A stretch of DNA of 64,000 bases from assembly GCA_041398745.1 (NCBI GenBank), contig JAWKUB010000005.1, positions 558,001 to 622,000 of the forward strand. The letters are read 5' to 3'. A model generated the notes under the pieces. The model saw nothing but the letters and a program-made list of their open reading frames with translations, was not told the DNA's origin and ran no database searches. The stretch comes from JACKHO01 sp041398745. Lineage in GTDB: Bacteria; Planctomycetota; Planctomycetia; Planctomycetales; Planctomycetaceae. Both the position numbers and the translations under genes were made by a program. Positions within the stretch are counted from its first letter, which is position 1. The number at the start of each line of letters is the position of its first letter. This document shows, piece after piece, positions 19,294-28,055 of the stretch.

Positions 19294-19491
19294 CACTTGA
19301 GTTCAACTCGTCCAAGATTCGCGGCCTTCTACCTCAATGCCAATTTCGTAACCGGTACAGAATTCGGTACTGAATCTATCGCAAAGTGGCCGAAAGCCGC
19401 GTAGGATTTGGAAAGTTGAGCAGCTGTGTGCTTGCCTTAAACTGTTTGGCACCAAACGATTGGTGTCTATCGGTGGACTGCGTTCGATTGA

Positions 19492-19879
<388 letters not shown>

Positions 19880-22800
19880 ATGTTCACCGATTTATTCTCA
19901 GGTACGAATTGTCGGTTGCTGACTGCCGTCTGCATGTTGAGTCAATTCCTGATTGTCACGGCGTTCGCCCAAACGACGACGCCTGCGAAACCAACACCCA
20001 CTGTTCAGGAGTTCCAGACAAACATTCAGCCGTTGCTGCAGGACCATTGTTTCGGTTGTCACAACGTCGACGAAACTACCTCTGGAGTGCGGGTGGATCA
20101 TCTCGATGGCACGTTGCCCGAGGCACGCATGCGATTATGGGAAGCGATTGAGCGTGAAGTTTCGCATCGCAAAATGCCTCCGGAAGACGAGACGCCGCTT
20201 TCGGAACAGGAGTTTGAGCAACTCACCTCCTGGATGGGCAGGGCACTTACGGAAGCTCGGTCGCGTCCGACTCCCAGGAACGGCCTGATGCGGCGGCTCA
20301 CTGTGGCTCAGTACCGCAACACGTTGCGAGACCTGTTGGGAATTGATGATAACCTGACGGACATTCTCCCGCCCGACGCTGTTTCCCGCGACGGGTTCGT
20401 CAACAATCACGAAACGCTGCAACTCACACCGCTACTGGCAGAAGCCTGTTTCGACATTGCTGAGGAGGCACTGAATCGGTGCCTGGTTGATGAGTCGGCA
20501 AAGCCATCCATCCAGAATTTTCGGATGGACTTGGGGCGACACATCAATCCGAATCCGTGCCCCGACCCACTCATTCTCGGGGCGCTCAGCATGCTGCTGA
20601 ACAACGACGACTTCATGGTCACGCAGTTGGCCAACGAGAAGCCGTTCGACTACACGCCGTTCTTCATGCAGACCAACTACCGGTTCATTGAAGGGTATCA
20701 GGGAAATGACACGGTCCGCGGCTGGCGGGAGTACGACAGTATTTATCACTCCGTCTTCGCCTGCGTGCGGGGGACCGATGGATATCCGAAGGGAGACCCC
20801 TGGAACACTGTACCCGAGGGACTCTTGCTGCGTCCTGCTATTCCGAGTGCTGAGTTGTTTCAGGTCGAGAGTACGTACGGGCCGAAAGCGAATTTCAAAA
20901 TTTCGCTGCGGGAACTTCCCGATACAGGCAAGTTCCGCGTCACCGTCAATGCCGCACGCTATGACGACGCACTCTTATTGGAGCCGGATGTACCGCATCG
21001 AATGGAAGCGAAAGGGGCGCCGTCGCAAATTGTCATCAACAAACCACAGAACGCTCAGGAAGTCACACTTCCGCGTGGCAGGATTTATCAGGTCGACGTA
21101 TTCCCCCGGCAGCCGGAAGCAATTCAGGTTCCGGCAGATGCCTCCCGACTCGACCAACAACTCGTCGGACACTGGACGTTTGATGACACAACCGCGGCGG
21201 TGGATCGTCCCGAAGGATTCACGGGGCAACTGGCTGGCGATGCCCATTTCGTCGAGTCGCCATTTCAACACGCACTCTCGCTCGACGGTGACAATGACGC
21301 GTTCGTCGCACCGCGCAATGCCTCGATGGACGTGAGGGACGGAGACTTCACCGTCGCCGCCTGGATTTATCCCACAGAGCTGCGGCAGTCTGGGATTTTC
21401 TGTCTCGGAAAATACAGTTGGACGCACGGATGGTATTTCGACATGCCCAACAATCAGGGTGTGCTGAGAATTGAGACTGTGGGGCCGAACAATTCGCCCA
21501 ATGGCACGGTTGCCAGTCGTCCCGGAGCAATTCGGGCCAATCGCTGGCAGCACGTGGCCGCCGTTGTGCGACGCGGCGAGAACGAGACACGTTTGTTTGT
21601 GAATGGCTATCAGGTCGCGACCGGCACCATTGGCAAGGAAGTTCTGGATAATCCTAAGGTCAGCCTGCATATTGGCCGCATCCAGGATGCTCAACAGTTC
21701 AAAGGGGAAATCGACGAAGTCTATTTTTACCGTCGCGCGCTGGACGAGGCAGAACTACAGGCACTGCTGGAAAATGGTCGACCGTTCGTCACTCCTCCTC
21801 CCACAGAGAAGCCACAAAGGTTGCAGTTATTTGTCGGGCAGGAGGGCAGCGGCCAACGTGAATTCAGCGGCGTGCTGCACAGTCCTGCATTTGCCGCAAT
21901 GCGGCTCGAACAAGGTCCCCTCTCCATTCAGGCTGCCTATCCGGGTTCGACGCCATTGGACCGACTCATGTTGACACCGCTTCCCGCGGAGGATGAAATC
22001 GCCCAGCGTTTCGCTGTGTTTGAAAGTCGGTCGCCGCGAGTGGGGGTTCACTTGGGATTACGTCGCGACTGCGGGAGTACGCTGACTCAAGTTGGGAACG
22101 CCCAGCGTGTCGATGGCCGCGAAGTGCAGCCTTACGTTTTTGAAGGGGCCATCTCAAATTATCCCAGCCCCGACGTCGAGAAGGACAACGTCAACTATCT
22201 TGCGGGCATCAAAGAAATAGGTGTGCGCAGCGAATACACAGACGGGCGCGACATGCCCCGACTTCTCATTCGCTCGATCGAGTTCGAAGGTCCGTACTAC
22301 GACACATGGCCACCTTCAACGCATCGACAGATTTTCGTCGACTCACCGCACCCGAAAGATTCAGCCGAGTATGCGCATGAGGTCATTAAGAGATTCGCTC
22401 AGCGTGCCTATCGTCGACCGTTAACCAAGCTAGAAGAAGATCAGCTGACACGAGTCTTCGATGAATCTCGCGGAGATGGAAATTCTTTCGGACAATCAGT
22501 CCGTGACGCTTTGCTCGTCGTGCTTACATCCCCTCAGTTTCTCATGTTGATTGAAAGTAGTTCCGGACCGGAGCCGGAGCCGCTGGATCAGTATGAGTTG
22601 GCTTCAAAGCTGTCATACTTTCTCTGGAACGCTCCACCCGACGAAGGATTGTTGGAGTGCGCGGCCGACGGTCGCCTGTATGAGGAACTGGATGAGCAAA
22701 CGGACCGGCTCATTGATGATCCTCGCTTCTCGCAGTTTACCAACGAGTTTGTGCCGCAGTGGTTGAATCTTGAGAAGCTGGCGGTGCTCGAACCGGACCG

Positions 22801-23569
22801 CAGTCGCTTCCCGGAACTCACCAGAGACGTGAAGCAGCAACTGGCGCAGGAACCGGTTTCGTATGTCAGCCATCTGGTTCGTGAGAATCGGCCGGTGAGC
22901 GAATTGATTTCAGCGGATTACATCATCGCCAATGAAGTCGTCGCGGCATACTACAATTTGGGAGAGAAGACAGAGCAGGGGTTCGATTTTGTATGCATTC
23001 CGCATCAGCGAAATGATCTGGGCGGTGTGCTGAGCCATGCGGGGACGCTCGCAGGCCTCTCCGATGGGCGTGAGCCGAATCCCATTAAGCGGGGTGCGTG
23101 GATAGCCAGGAAAATCATCGCCGAACCGCCAGCTGATCCTCCACCCAATGTTCCGAAACTTGGCGAACAGAACGGGAACCTGTCGCTGCGTGCGCGGTTG
23201 GAACACCATCGTAACCAACCTGGATGTGCGAAATGCCACTCGGGAATCGATCCCTGGGGATTGCCATTCCAGCAATACGATGCGGGAGGACGCTTTCGTC
23301 GTGAACCAGTCGCCGCCGATTCGACGCTGCCCGATCAAACTGAGGTCAATGGAGTGGCTGAGCTGAAGCGGTATCTGGCAGAAGACCGCATCGATCAGGT
23401 GGCCTTCGGCATGTTGAAACATCTGTCGATTTACGCCAGTGGCCGCAGTCTCACCTATCACGAGATTGAGTTACTTCGGCGTGAAGGTATAGCATTACGG
23501 GACGATGGCTACCGAATGCGCGACCTCATCCACTTCGTCGTCCATAGCCCCGTCTTTCTGGAGAAGTAA
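19880..23569 (+). CDS. Planctomycete cytochrome protein: DUF1587-LamG-DUF1595-DUF1592-DUF1588-DUF1585
   Basis: Secreted multidomain protein of the planctomycete cytochrome type. I start it at MFTDLFSG (19880), giving a signal peptide that ends near AFAQ. An N-terminal haem-binding motif (DHCFGCHN) is followed by DUF1587 (LTVAQYRNTLRDLLGI). A LamG/concanavalin-like domain follows near 427-628 (LVGHWTFDDTTA...GEIDEVYFYRRAL). Then come DUF1595 (FAQRAYRRPLTKLEEDQL), DUF1592 (SPQFLMLIE...LASKLSYFLWNAPPD), DUF1588 (GVLSHAGTLAGLSDGREPNP...KCHSGIDPWG) and DUF1585 (YASGRSLTYHEIELL). It is paired with a DUF1552 gene 2 bp downstream, the standard arrangement. The biochemical role is unproven; electron transfer linked to polymer breakdown has been suggested. 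Confidence 0.93.
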   Translation: MFTDLFSGTNCRLLTAVCMLSQFLIVTAFAQTTTPAKPTPTVQEFQTNIQPLLQDHCFGCHNVDETTSGVRVDHLDGTLPEARMRLWEAIEREVSHRKMPPEDETPLSEQEFEQLTSWMGRALTEARSRPTPRNGLMRRLTVAQYRNTLRDLLGIDDNLTDILPPDAVSRDGFVNNHETLQLTPLLAEACFDIAEEALNRCLVDESAKPSIQNFRMDLGRHINPNPCPDPLILGALSMLLNNDDFMVTQLANEKPFDYTPFFMQTNYRFIEGYQGNDTVRGWREYDSIYHSVFACVRGTDGYPKGDPWNTVPEGLLLRPAIPSAELFQVESTYGPKANFKISLRELPDTGKFRVTVNAARYDDALLLEPDVPHRMEAKGAPSQIVINKPQNAQEVTLPRGRIYQVDVFPRQPEAIQVPADASRLDQQLVGHWTFDDTTAAVDRPEGFTGQLAGDAHFVESPFQHALSLDGDNDAFVAPRNASMDVRDGDFTVAAWIYPTELRQSGIFCLGKYSWTHGWYFDMPNNQGVLRIETVGPNNSPNGTVASRPGAIRANRWQHVAAVVRRGENETRLFVNGYQVATGTIGKEVLDNPKVSLHIGRIQDAQQFKGEIDEVYFYRRALDEAELQALLENGRPFVTPPPTEKPQRLQLFVGQEGSGQREFSGVLHSPAFAAMRLEQGPLSIQAAYPGSTPLDRLMLTPLPAEDEIAQRFAVFESRSPRVGVHLGLRRDCGSTLTQVGNAQRVDGREVQPYVFEGAISNYPSPDVEKDNVNYLAGIKEIGVRSEYTDGRDMPRLLIRSIEFEGPYYDTWPPSTHRQIFVDSPHPKDSAEYAHEVIKRFAQRAYRRPLTKLEEDQLTRVFDESRGDGNSFGQSVRDALLVVLTSPQFLMLIESSSGPEPEPLDQYELASKLSYFLWNAPPDEGLLECAADGRLYEELDEQTDRLIDDPRFSQFTNEFVPQWLNLEKLAVLEPDRSRFPELTRDVKQQLAQEPVSYVSHLVRENRPVSELISADYIIANEVVAAYYNLGEKTEQGFDFVCIPHQRNDLGGVLSHAGTLAGLSDGREPNPIKRGAWIARKIIAEPPADPPPNVPKLGEQNGNLSLRARLEHHRNQPGCAKCHSGIDPWGLPFQQYDAGGRFRREPVAADSTLPDQTEVNGVAELKRYLAEDRIDQVAFGMLKHLSIYASGRSLTYHEIELLRREGIALRDDGYRMRDLIHFVVHSPVFLEK

Positions 23570-23571
23570 CC

Positions 23572-24909
23572 ATGGCTGCATTACGACTCGATCGCCGAGC
23601 CGTTCTCAAAGGCATTGCCGGTGCCACGCTGGCGCTGCCCGTACTCGACGCCATGGGTGACGAAGTTGCCAGCCAAATCCCACGGCGGTTCTGTGCCTTG
23701 TACACGGCGAACGGCATGTCACTGCCGAACGCTCAGCACGGTATGGAGGAGTGGAGTTGGTTTCCCACGCAGGAAGAAAATGGTCGGTTTGTGTTGGGCA
23801 AGTCGACAGAGCCACTCGCGGCGTTCCAAAATCACATGACGTTTTTCGGGGGGATGTATCACCCCAGCGGACCGAAGGCCGATCCACACGTTTGTTCTGA
23901 CATGTGGTTGACGGGCGCCCCGCTCCATAATCCCAAACCGGGAACATACAACTCCGTCGGGCTCGACCAAATCATCGCACTACATACAAAACAGTACTGC
24001 CGTCAGCCTTCGCTGGTCCTCTCCATCGATGCCGGAACAGGATTCCTGTCCCGCACCGGTACGATTTCTTATAGCCTCGAAGGGAAGCCGATTCCGGCGG
24101 AAAACAATCCCAGACGTGTATTTGATCGACTATTCCGGGGAGACCGAGCCTCACTGCAATCGGAGCGTGAACAACTCAAACGCAGAATTCGACTGGTCGA
24201 CGCTGTCCTCGAAAATGCCCGTTCGCTGAATCAACAGTTGGGCCAGTCGGACCGCGACCGGATGGACCAGTATTTGACGTCGCTGAATGAAGTGGAGTCA
24301 CGTCTCATTGCCTCGGAACAGTGGATCGATATTCCGCTGAAGCAGCAGGACTATTCTCACCTCGACCTGGATGTGACGAACGAGAGTGCGCCGGCGGACT
24401 ATTACCGCAACATGTTCGACCTGATTGCACTGGCTTTTGATGCCGACATTACCCGGTCTGTCGCCTTCATGCTGAATCGGGAAGATGGCATGGGGATTAG
24501 CGATACGTTTCCGCTGAAGCTAGGTTTGACGAGAACACATCACAGCCTGTCCCATGCGGGCGACAAAGACGGACAGCTCGAGTTCGCCAGGTACGACCGC
24601 TTCCTCAGCGAGCAACTGGCCCACCTGTTTGGTCAACTGCAGAACTATCGAGACCGCGAAGGAAGCGTGCTCGACAACACGCTTGTCCTTTACGGCAGCG
24701 GTGCGAGCACCACTCATAACCCCCGCAATTTGCCCACGCTCATTGCCGGTGGAAACAATCTGGGACTGCAGCATGGAACGTATTGGCGGGATGGCGAATC
24801 GCGCATGTCCAATTTGTTCGTCAGCATTTTGCGAACACTGGATTTGCCAGTTGAGTCATTCTCCGACAGTACAGGAACTGTCGCTGAGTCGGTCTTTACC
24901 CGCACATGA
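23572..24909 (+). CDS. DUF1552 domain protein
   Basis: Partner of the preceding DUF1587/1592 cytochrome protein, only 2 bp after it. The N-terminus LDRRAVLKGIAGATLALPVLDAMG is a Tat-like signal (twin Arg plus hydrophobic stretch), so export in folded form is likely. The body shows typical DUF1552 features: CALYTANGM, GGMYHPSGPKADPH, the SYSLEG segment, and a C-terminal ALVLYGSG-like stretch (NTLVLYGSGASTTHNPRNLPTLIAGG) as in sulfatase-like DUF1501/1552 proteins. Length of 445 residues is usual. Function unknown. Confidence 0.92.
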   Translation: MAALRLDRRAVLKGIAGATLALPVLDAMGDEVASQIPRRFCALYTANGMSLPNAQHGMEEWSWFPTQEENGRFVLGKSTEPLAAFQNHMTFFGGMYHPSGPKADPHVCSDMWLTGAPLHNPKPGTYNSVGLDQIIALHTKQYCRQPSLVLSIDAGTGFLSRTGTISYSLEGKPIPAENNPRRVFDRLFRGDRASLQSEREQLKRRIRLVDAVLENARSLNQQLGQSDRDRMDQYLTSLNEVESRLIASEQWIDIPLKQQDYSHLDLDVTNESAPADYYRNMFDLIALAFDADITRSVAFMLNREDGMGISDTFPLKLGLTRTHHSLSHAGDKDGQLEFARYDRFLSEQLAHLFGQLQNYRDREGSVLDNTLVLYGSGASTTHNPRNLPTLIAGGNNLGLQHGTYWRDGESRMSNLFVSILRTLDLPVESFSDSTGTVAESVFTRT

Positions 24910-25020
24910 ATTTGCCACTGATTCCGCTTCTAAGTTCTTGAGGGAATCAAACGCATGACATGCGAAGTAGCACATCGGTCCCCACTGGGACACGGAGAGG
25001 CAATTCTAATGGGGACAGCC

Positions 25021-25075
25021 TACCGCGAATTGCGACACCCATCACTTCACTACGCTTCGTACTGGGGCGTGCCAC
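25021..25075 (-). repeat. Dispersed 55-bp repeat, copy A
   Basis: Reading the minus strand, it follows the stop of the suppressor-of-fused gene by 20 bp. The core is ACGAA.CG.AGTGAAGTGATGG followed by a G/C-rich tail containing CGGTAGGCT. Copies B (26191-26244) and C (27126-27179) lie just after the stops of the next two minus-strand genes. The rest of the gap 24910-25095 holds nothing else I recognise. Confidence 0.7.
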
Positions 25076-25095
25076 CCCAACCGTGGCCACCGACG

Positions 25096-26136
25096 TCATG
25101 CATCTTGCCAGCGAGTGGACGGCAAGTTTTCCATTAGGTGTTCGCTCCCCTTGTCGATAGCAGTTTGTCTTTCATTTTCTGTTATCGGGATGAACCAAAG
25201 CAGATTCACTGGATCCCCGAACTGATGGTCAGTGGGTAATTCGTTCAAAGCTGGATGGCTCTTTGTCACTAGCCCATGTGTGTATTTCGGATTTTTCCAG
25301 GAGCCGCACGGAATCGTGTGACCATCGCCAAACCAGGTGAAATGGCTCCAAGGCAGGCCACTCTGAGCGCTCAAATAAGAATCGAACGCTCGTTCGTCGT
25401 CAGCTGACCATGTTTTTGGTAGCACCACACCCAATTCAATTCTGCGGATCAGTTCGGGGTGTTCGGACAACGAATCAACGTTCGGCTGAGGCCTCAAACT
25501 GAGCCCAATCGTGGAATGAATGGAACGGTCCTTTTGTGGAATTCGTATGAGTGCTTTAGGTGGCCAGCAACCGCCATCAATGGCGTAATAGATCGAATGA
25601 CTTCCGAATTGTTCTTCGAGGTACGACAGTCTTGCGGACTGGAATGTGGGCCAGAATTCCTGACTATCCCACTGTTCCCAGTAATCTGCTGCGTCGCTGA
25701 ACCTCTCAACCAGGACATTCTCCGGAGACAATTCCCAAGCCAGGGGACCTTGTCCCACGCATTCGGTTGAATAGCCATGGAACCCTTCAAAACCACTCCA
25801 CGGAGGGATGATGCTCAGCAGTTCTTCGTCATCATAGAGTGCGGCACCGTTCCCTTCAGGAAGCCAGACGACGCGTAGGCTATCAGATCGTAACGGTGAC
25901 AGTCCCTCCGGATGTCGACAGAACGGTGCGGGATTAGCTGGCGGCAACCCTTGTCGCATTGAGCCCACATCAAGCGCTTCAGGCGCTGGGGTCAGGTTCC
26001 GCACCCACACCGACTTCATTGGGAACTCGATTTTAGGAGAGCCATACAGATAGAAGTAAACGGCTTGATCAGTCGACTCAACTACAGCCTGAACGTTGCC
26101 GTTCGGATTCACCTGTTCCAGTAAGACATCATTCAC
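25096..26136 (-). CDS. Suppressor-of-fused (SUFU) domain protein
   Basis: I choose the GTG at 26136 (VNDVLLEQVNPNG). It has CAAGGAG 7 bp upstream, whereas the longer ATG starts at 26211 and 26259 fall inside a dispersed repeat. The 346-residue protein ends with the family signature (DPVNLLWFIPITENERQTAIDKGSEHLME) preceded by RIELGVVLPKTW. SUFU-like domains in bacteria are mostly immunity proteins in polymorphic-toxin or contact-dependent systems. The N-terminal 150 residues (WSGFEGFHGYSTECVGQGPLAWEL) form an additional domain I cannot name. No toxin is adjacent, so it may be an orphan immunity gene. Domain call from recall of the motif. Confidence 0.7.
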   Translation of the reverse strand: MNDVLLEQVNPNGNVQAVVESTDQAVYFYLYGSPKIEFPMKSVWVRNLTPAPEALDVGSMRQGLPPANPAPFCRHPEGLSPLRSDSLRVVWLPEGNGAALYDDEELLSIIPPWSGFEGFHGYSTECVGQGPLAWELSPENVLVERFSDAADYWEQWDSQEFWPTFQSARLSYLEEQFGSHSIYYAIDGGCWPPKALIRIPQKDRSIHSTIGLSLRPQPNVDSLSEHPELIRRIELGVVLPKTWSADDERAFDSYLSAQSGLPWSHFTWFGDGHTIPCGSWKNPKYTHGLVTKSHPALNELPTDHQFGDPVNLLWFIPITENERQTAIDKGSEHLMENLPSTRWQDA

Positions 26137-26190
26137 CGCGCAACTCCTTGAACAAAAGTTCTTCTCCTCAACTAAGCGGAACGGGTGGTC

Positions 26191-26244
26191 TACCGTGATC
26201 GCCAGTCCCATCACTTCACTCCGTTTCGTTCCGGGTCGTGTCAC
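26191..26244 (-). repeat. Dispersed 55-bp repeat, copy B
   Basis: Same element as copies A and C. On the minus strand it begins 11 bp after the stop of the pRiA4b ORF-3 gene and carries GAACGAAACGGAGTGAAGTG followed by an ATG. This explains why automatic start prediction would extend the SUFU gene into it. Confidence 0.7.
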
Positions 26245-26255
26245 CCGTCCCGGAA

Positions 26256-26666
26256 TCAATCGAAGTCCTCGTCGAAAGGTTCATATTGAATTGGCTTCTT
26301 GCCTGTTTCCTTGACGACACGCGGGTACTTGACCCCAGCTGCTGGATTCTGTGGACGTTTTCGCGACTTGCTCACCCTGAACAGCCAACTGTCACCGTAA
26401 TCGAACAGATAAAACAACTGCTGCTTCGGCGGAAGAGGAAACAGGTTGGCGAGCTTGGTTTCGTAGAGACCGCCATTCTCGTCATCGTATCGAACCCGAT
26501 TGTAAGCCCGCACGTGACGGGCGACGTAGAATTCGTAGAGGTGGTCATTATCGAAGTTCACTGCCTTCTGGATGGCCCAATGGAGATGTTCGAGAACAGA
26601 TTCGTCCTCGATTTCAATGTCAGCACTCCATTCAGAGCCCAGTCTGATGGTCAGCGTGATAATCAA
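26256..26666 (-). CDS. Plasmid pRiA4b ORF-3 family protein
   Basis: 136 residues of the pRiA4b ORF-3-like family: TLTIRLGSEWSADIEIEDESVLEHLHWAIQKAV, DNDHLYEFYV and LFYLFDYGDSWLFRV match the conserved 'tLaeLH.vIq.a..W...HL.eF' and 'f.Y.YDfGDsW' blocks. The start appears to be TTG at 26666. The family is widespread on plasmids and in accessory regions; its function is unknown. It lies in a minus-strand cluster of immunity-like genes separated by dispersed repeats. Confidence 0.82.
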   Translation of the reverse strand: MIITLTIRLGSEWSADIEIEDESVLEHLHWAIQKAVNFDNDHLYEFYVARHVRAYNRVRYDDENGGLYETKLANLFPLPPKQQLFYLFDYGDSWLFRVSKSRKRPQNPAAGVKYPRVVKETGKKPIQYEPFDEDFD

Positions 26667-26762
26667 CGTCGGTCATCCCAGGTTGAAGGCAACAGCAAGG
26701 CCCGCTGTGAATTGTGGCACATAAGCCGTCCAACCTACAAGGGCATCCAGCACCGGTAATTT

Positions 26763-26815
26763 CATCCAATTCCATAACCCCCTCCGCGTTCCCCGCGTCT
26801 CGGCGTGAGACTACT
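26763..26815 (-). repeat. GxxExxY-type gene leader relic
   Basis: Minus strand: CTCACGC.GAGACGCGGGGAACGCGGAGGGGGTTATGGAATTGGATGAAATTACCGG. The sequence before the ATG and the first codons (MELDEITG) match the 5' end of GxxExxY-family genes, and the same leader recurs at 27087-27130 and, on the plus strand, at 39135-39175. The coding part breaks off after about 9 codons. The remaining gap 26820-27020 shows only a partial further copy (CTCCGTGTCTCCGCGTGAG). Confidence 0.5.
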
Positions 26816-27021
26816 CTTCTGGACTACTACTCGATCCGGACGATGATACCCAACAGGAATCAAAGACTCACGCGGAGACACGGAGAAAGAATTTCTTTGG
26901 ACACTCAGTCCAATTCCCGCCTGTTTGGTTGGTCGATTCTGAGTTTCTTGGCTGAGTTGAAGCCGAAGACGTAACCCGGCTTTGCGATATCAACTCTCGA
27001 ATGCCAAGGACTCATCGCAGC

Positions 27022-27089
27022 CTACGCTCGTTCCCGATGAATCTTCATAGCTTCATCATTGAATCCCCATTGATCTCGTCGAATCCCAT
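27022..27089 (-). pseudogene. Decayed GxxExxY family gene
   Basis: From an ATG at 27089 the minus strand reads MGFDEING, then after a frame change NDEAMKIHRERA and a stop. This resembles the GxxExxY family N-terminus (MGFDEING.SNEAI.IHRELGPGLLE). It is preceded by the characteristic G/C-rich leader (CGCGGGGATCGCGGAGGGGATA). Only the first 25 or so residues survive, frameshifted. Confidence 0.6.
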
Positions 27090-27125
27090 TATCCCCTCCG
27101 CGATCCCCGCGTCACCGCGTGAGCC

Positions 27126-27179
27126 TACTGCGGACTGCCACGTCCATCACTTCACTCCGTTTCGTTCTGGGTCGTGACA
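27126..27179 (-). repeat. Dispersed 55-bp repeat, copy C
   Basis: Third copy; it starts 9 bp after the stop of the interrupted hypothetical gene on the minus strand. It shares the CCAGAACGAAACGGAGTGAAGTGATGG core with copy B almost exactly and runs directly into the GxxExxY relic. Confidence 0.7.
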
Positions 27180-27188
27180 TCAGACCCT

Positions 27189-27663
27189 CTACGGGTTGAA
27201 CTGGCAGAAGAAATCACAGTCGTAGGCCGTGGTGATGACTGGTACCGGGAATGCCAGTGGCCCACTGGTCAATGCCCTTGCGATTAACTGAACGACTCGC
27301 ATCTTCACAAGGAGTTCCGCTGCATCTGCGACTGATTCCCATTCTTCATCTTCGAATTTCTCTTCCTTCACGTACCATTCAAAATCTTCCTGTGCCTTCT
27401 CCAATCCCGTAAGCGTGAAAGAATCCCATTCGGTTGATTTCGGGTAACAGAGCCATTCGTAGTCGTCGGAAATGCCATGAATAACGTCGTAGGCATTTGA
27501 ATCGAAGTACCAACGATCGTTGTTGAACACGAATCCGTTGTGGGGCAAATAGACCGCTTTCACATCAAAATCGCGCTGGCACTTGATCAGAAATCCATTG
27601 ATGTGATTCAGCACCATTTGAGGAGGATTCGTAAATTCCGAAGTCAATACTGACTCGAATCGC
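27189..27663 (-). pseudogene. 3' part of hypothetical gene split by IS3 element
   Basis: This is the larger part of a gene whose 5' end is at 28940-29046. A TTG at 27647 could start a shorter product, but the frame stays open into the IS. Joining across the IS and one 3-bp target copy (CGC) restores the frame: ...RAQESKR then FESVLTSEFTNPPQM. The rejoined protein would be about 194 residues, with an N-terminal helix and a mixed domain (VFNNDRWYFDSNAYDVIHG). The family is unknown. Its surroundings (SUFU, pRiA4b ORF-3) suggest an immunity-like accessory gene. Confidence 0.75.
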
Positions 27664-27726
27664 TGAGGTGCTTGGGATTTCGTGGACAGTTGGAAATCTT
27701 ATTCTGTGTGGTCGGGAGGAAGACCG

Positions 27727-28029
27727 ATGGCACGCGGAAAGAGTACCAAAACGAAGACGCGGGAGCGTCGTACGTACACCGAGGATTTCAAGCGGGATGC
27801 TGTGCAGTTGCACTTGGATGGTCAGTCGGCCCCGGCGGTGGCACAGCGGCTGGGGCTCTCTAGCGTGAATCTGTTGTACCGCTGGAAGCGGGAGTTCATC
27901 AGCCAGGCAGGAGTGGCGGCCGAGTCACTGGAAGCGCGGGTGCGGCAACTGGAGGAGGAACTCCGGCGGGTCGAGCGGGAGCGTGACATCCTAAAAAAAG
28001 CCTTGTCCATTTTCAGCCGCAGCGGGTAG
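27727..28029 (+). CDS. IS3-family transposase OrfA
   Basis: 100 residues from MARGKSTKTKTRERRTYTED. The helix-turn-helix region is DFKRDAVQLHLDGQSAPAVAQRLGLSSVNLLYRWKRE, followed by a leucine-zipper-like coil (LEARVRQLEEELRRVERERDILKKAL) used for multimerisation. OrfA alone binds the ends and regulates; full transposase is made by -1 frameshifting into orfB at the A7 run at 27993-27999. Confidence 0.92.
   Translation: MARGKSTKTKTRERRTYTEDFKRDAVQLHLDGQSAPAVAQRLGLSSVNLLYRWKREFISQAGVAAESLEARVRQLEEELRRVERERDILKKALSIFSRSG
27993..27999 (+). promoter_or_regulatory. Programmed -1 frameshift site
   Basis: The run A AAA AAA in orfA codons CTA-AAA-AAA-GCC. Slipping back one base gives AGC-CTT-GTC-CAT and opens directly into orfB, yielding ...LKKSLVHFQPQRVADVYAAIQQVIF, a continuous OrfAB transposase. 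Confidence 0.8.
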
Positions 28030-28055
28030 CCGACGTCTACGCAGCAATTCAGCAG

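Noticed and set aside
20975..21694. 239-residue minus-strand ORF
   Set aside because: Antisense to the DUF1587-LamG cytochrome gene and low in family-like features.
25021..27179. Integron cassette array with attC sites
   Set aside because: The repeats lack paired R/L boxes and the long imperfect palindrome of attC, and no integron integrase is in the window.
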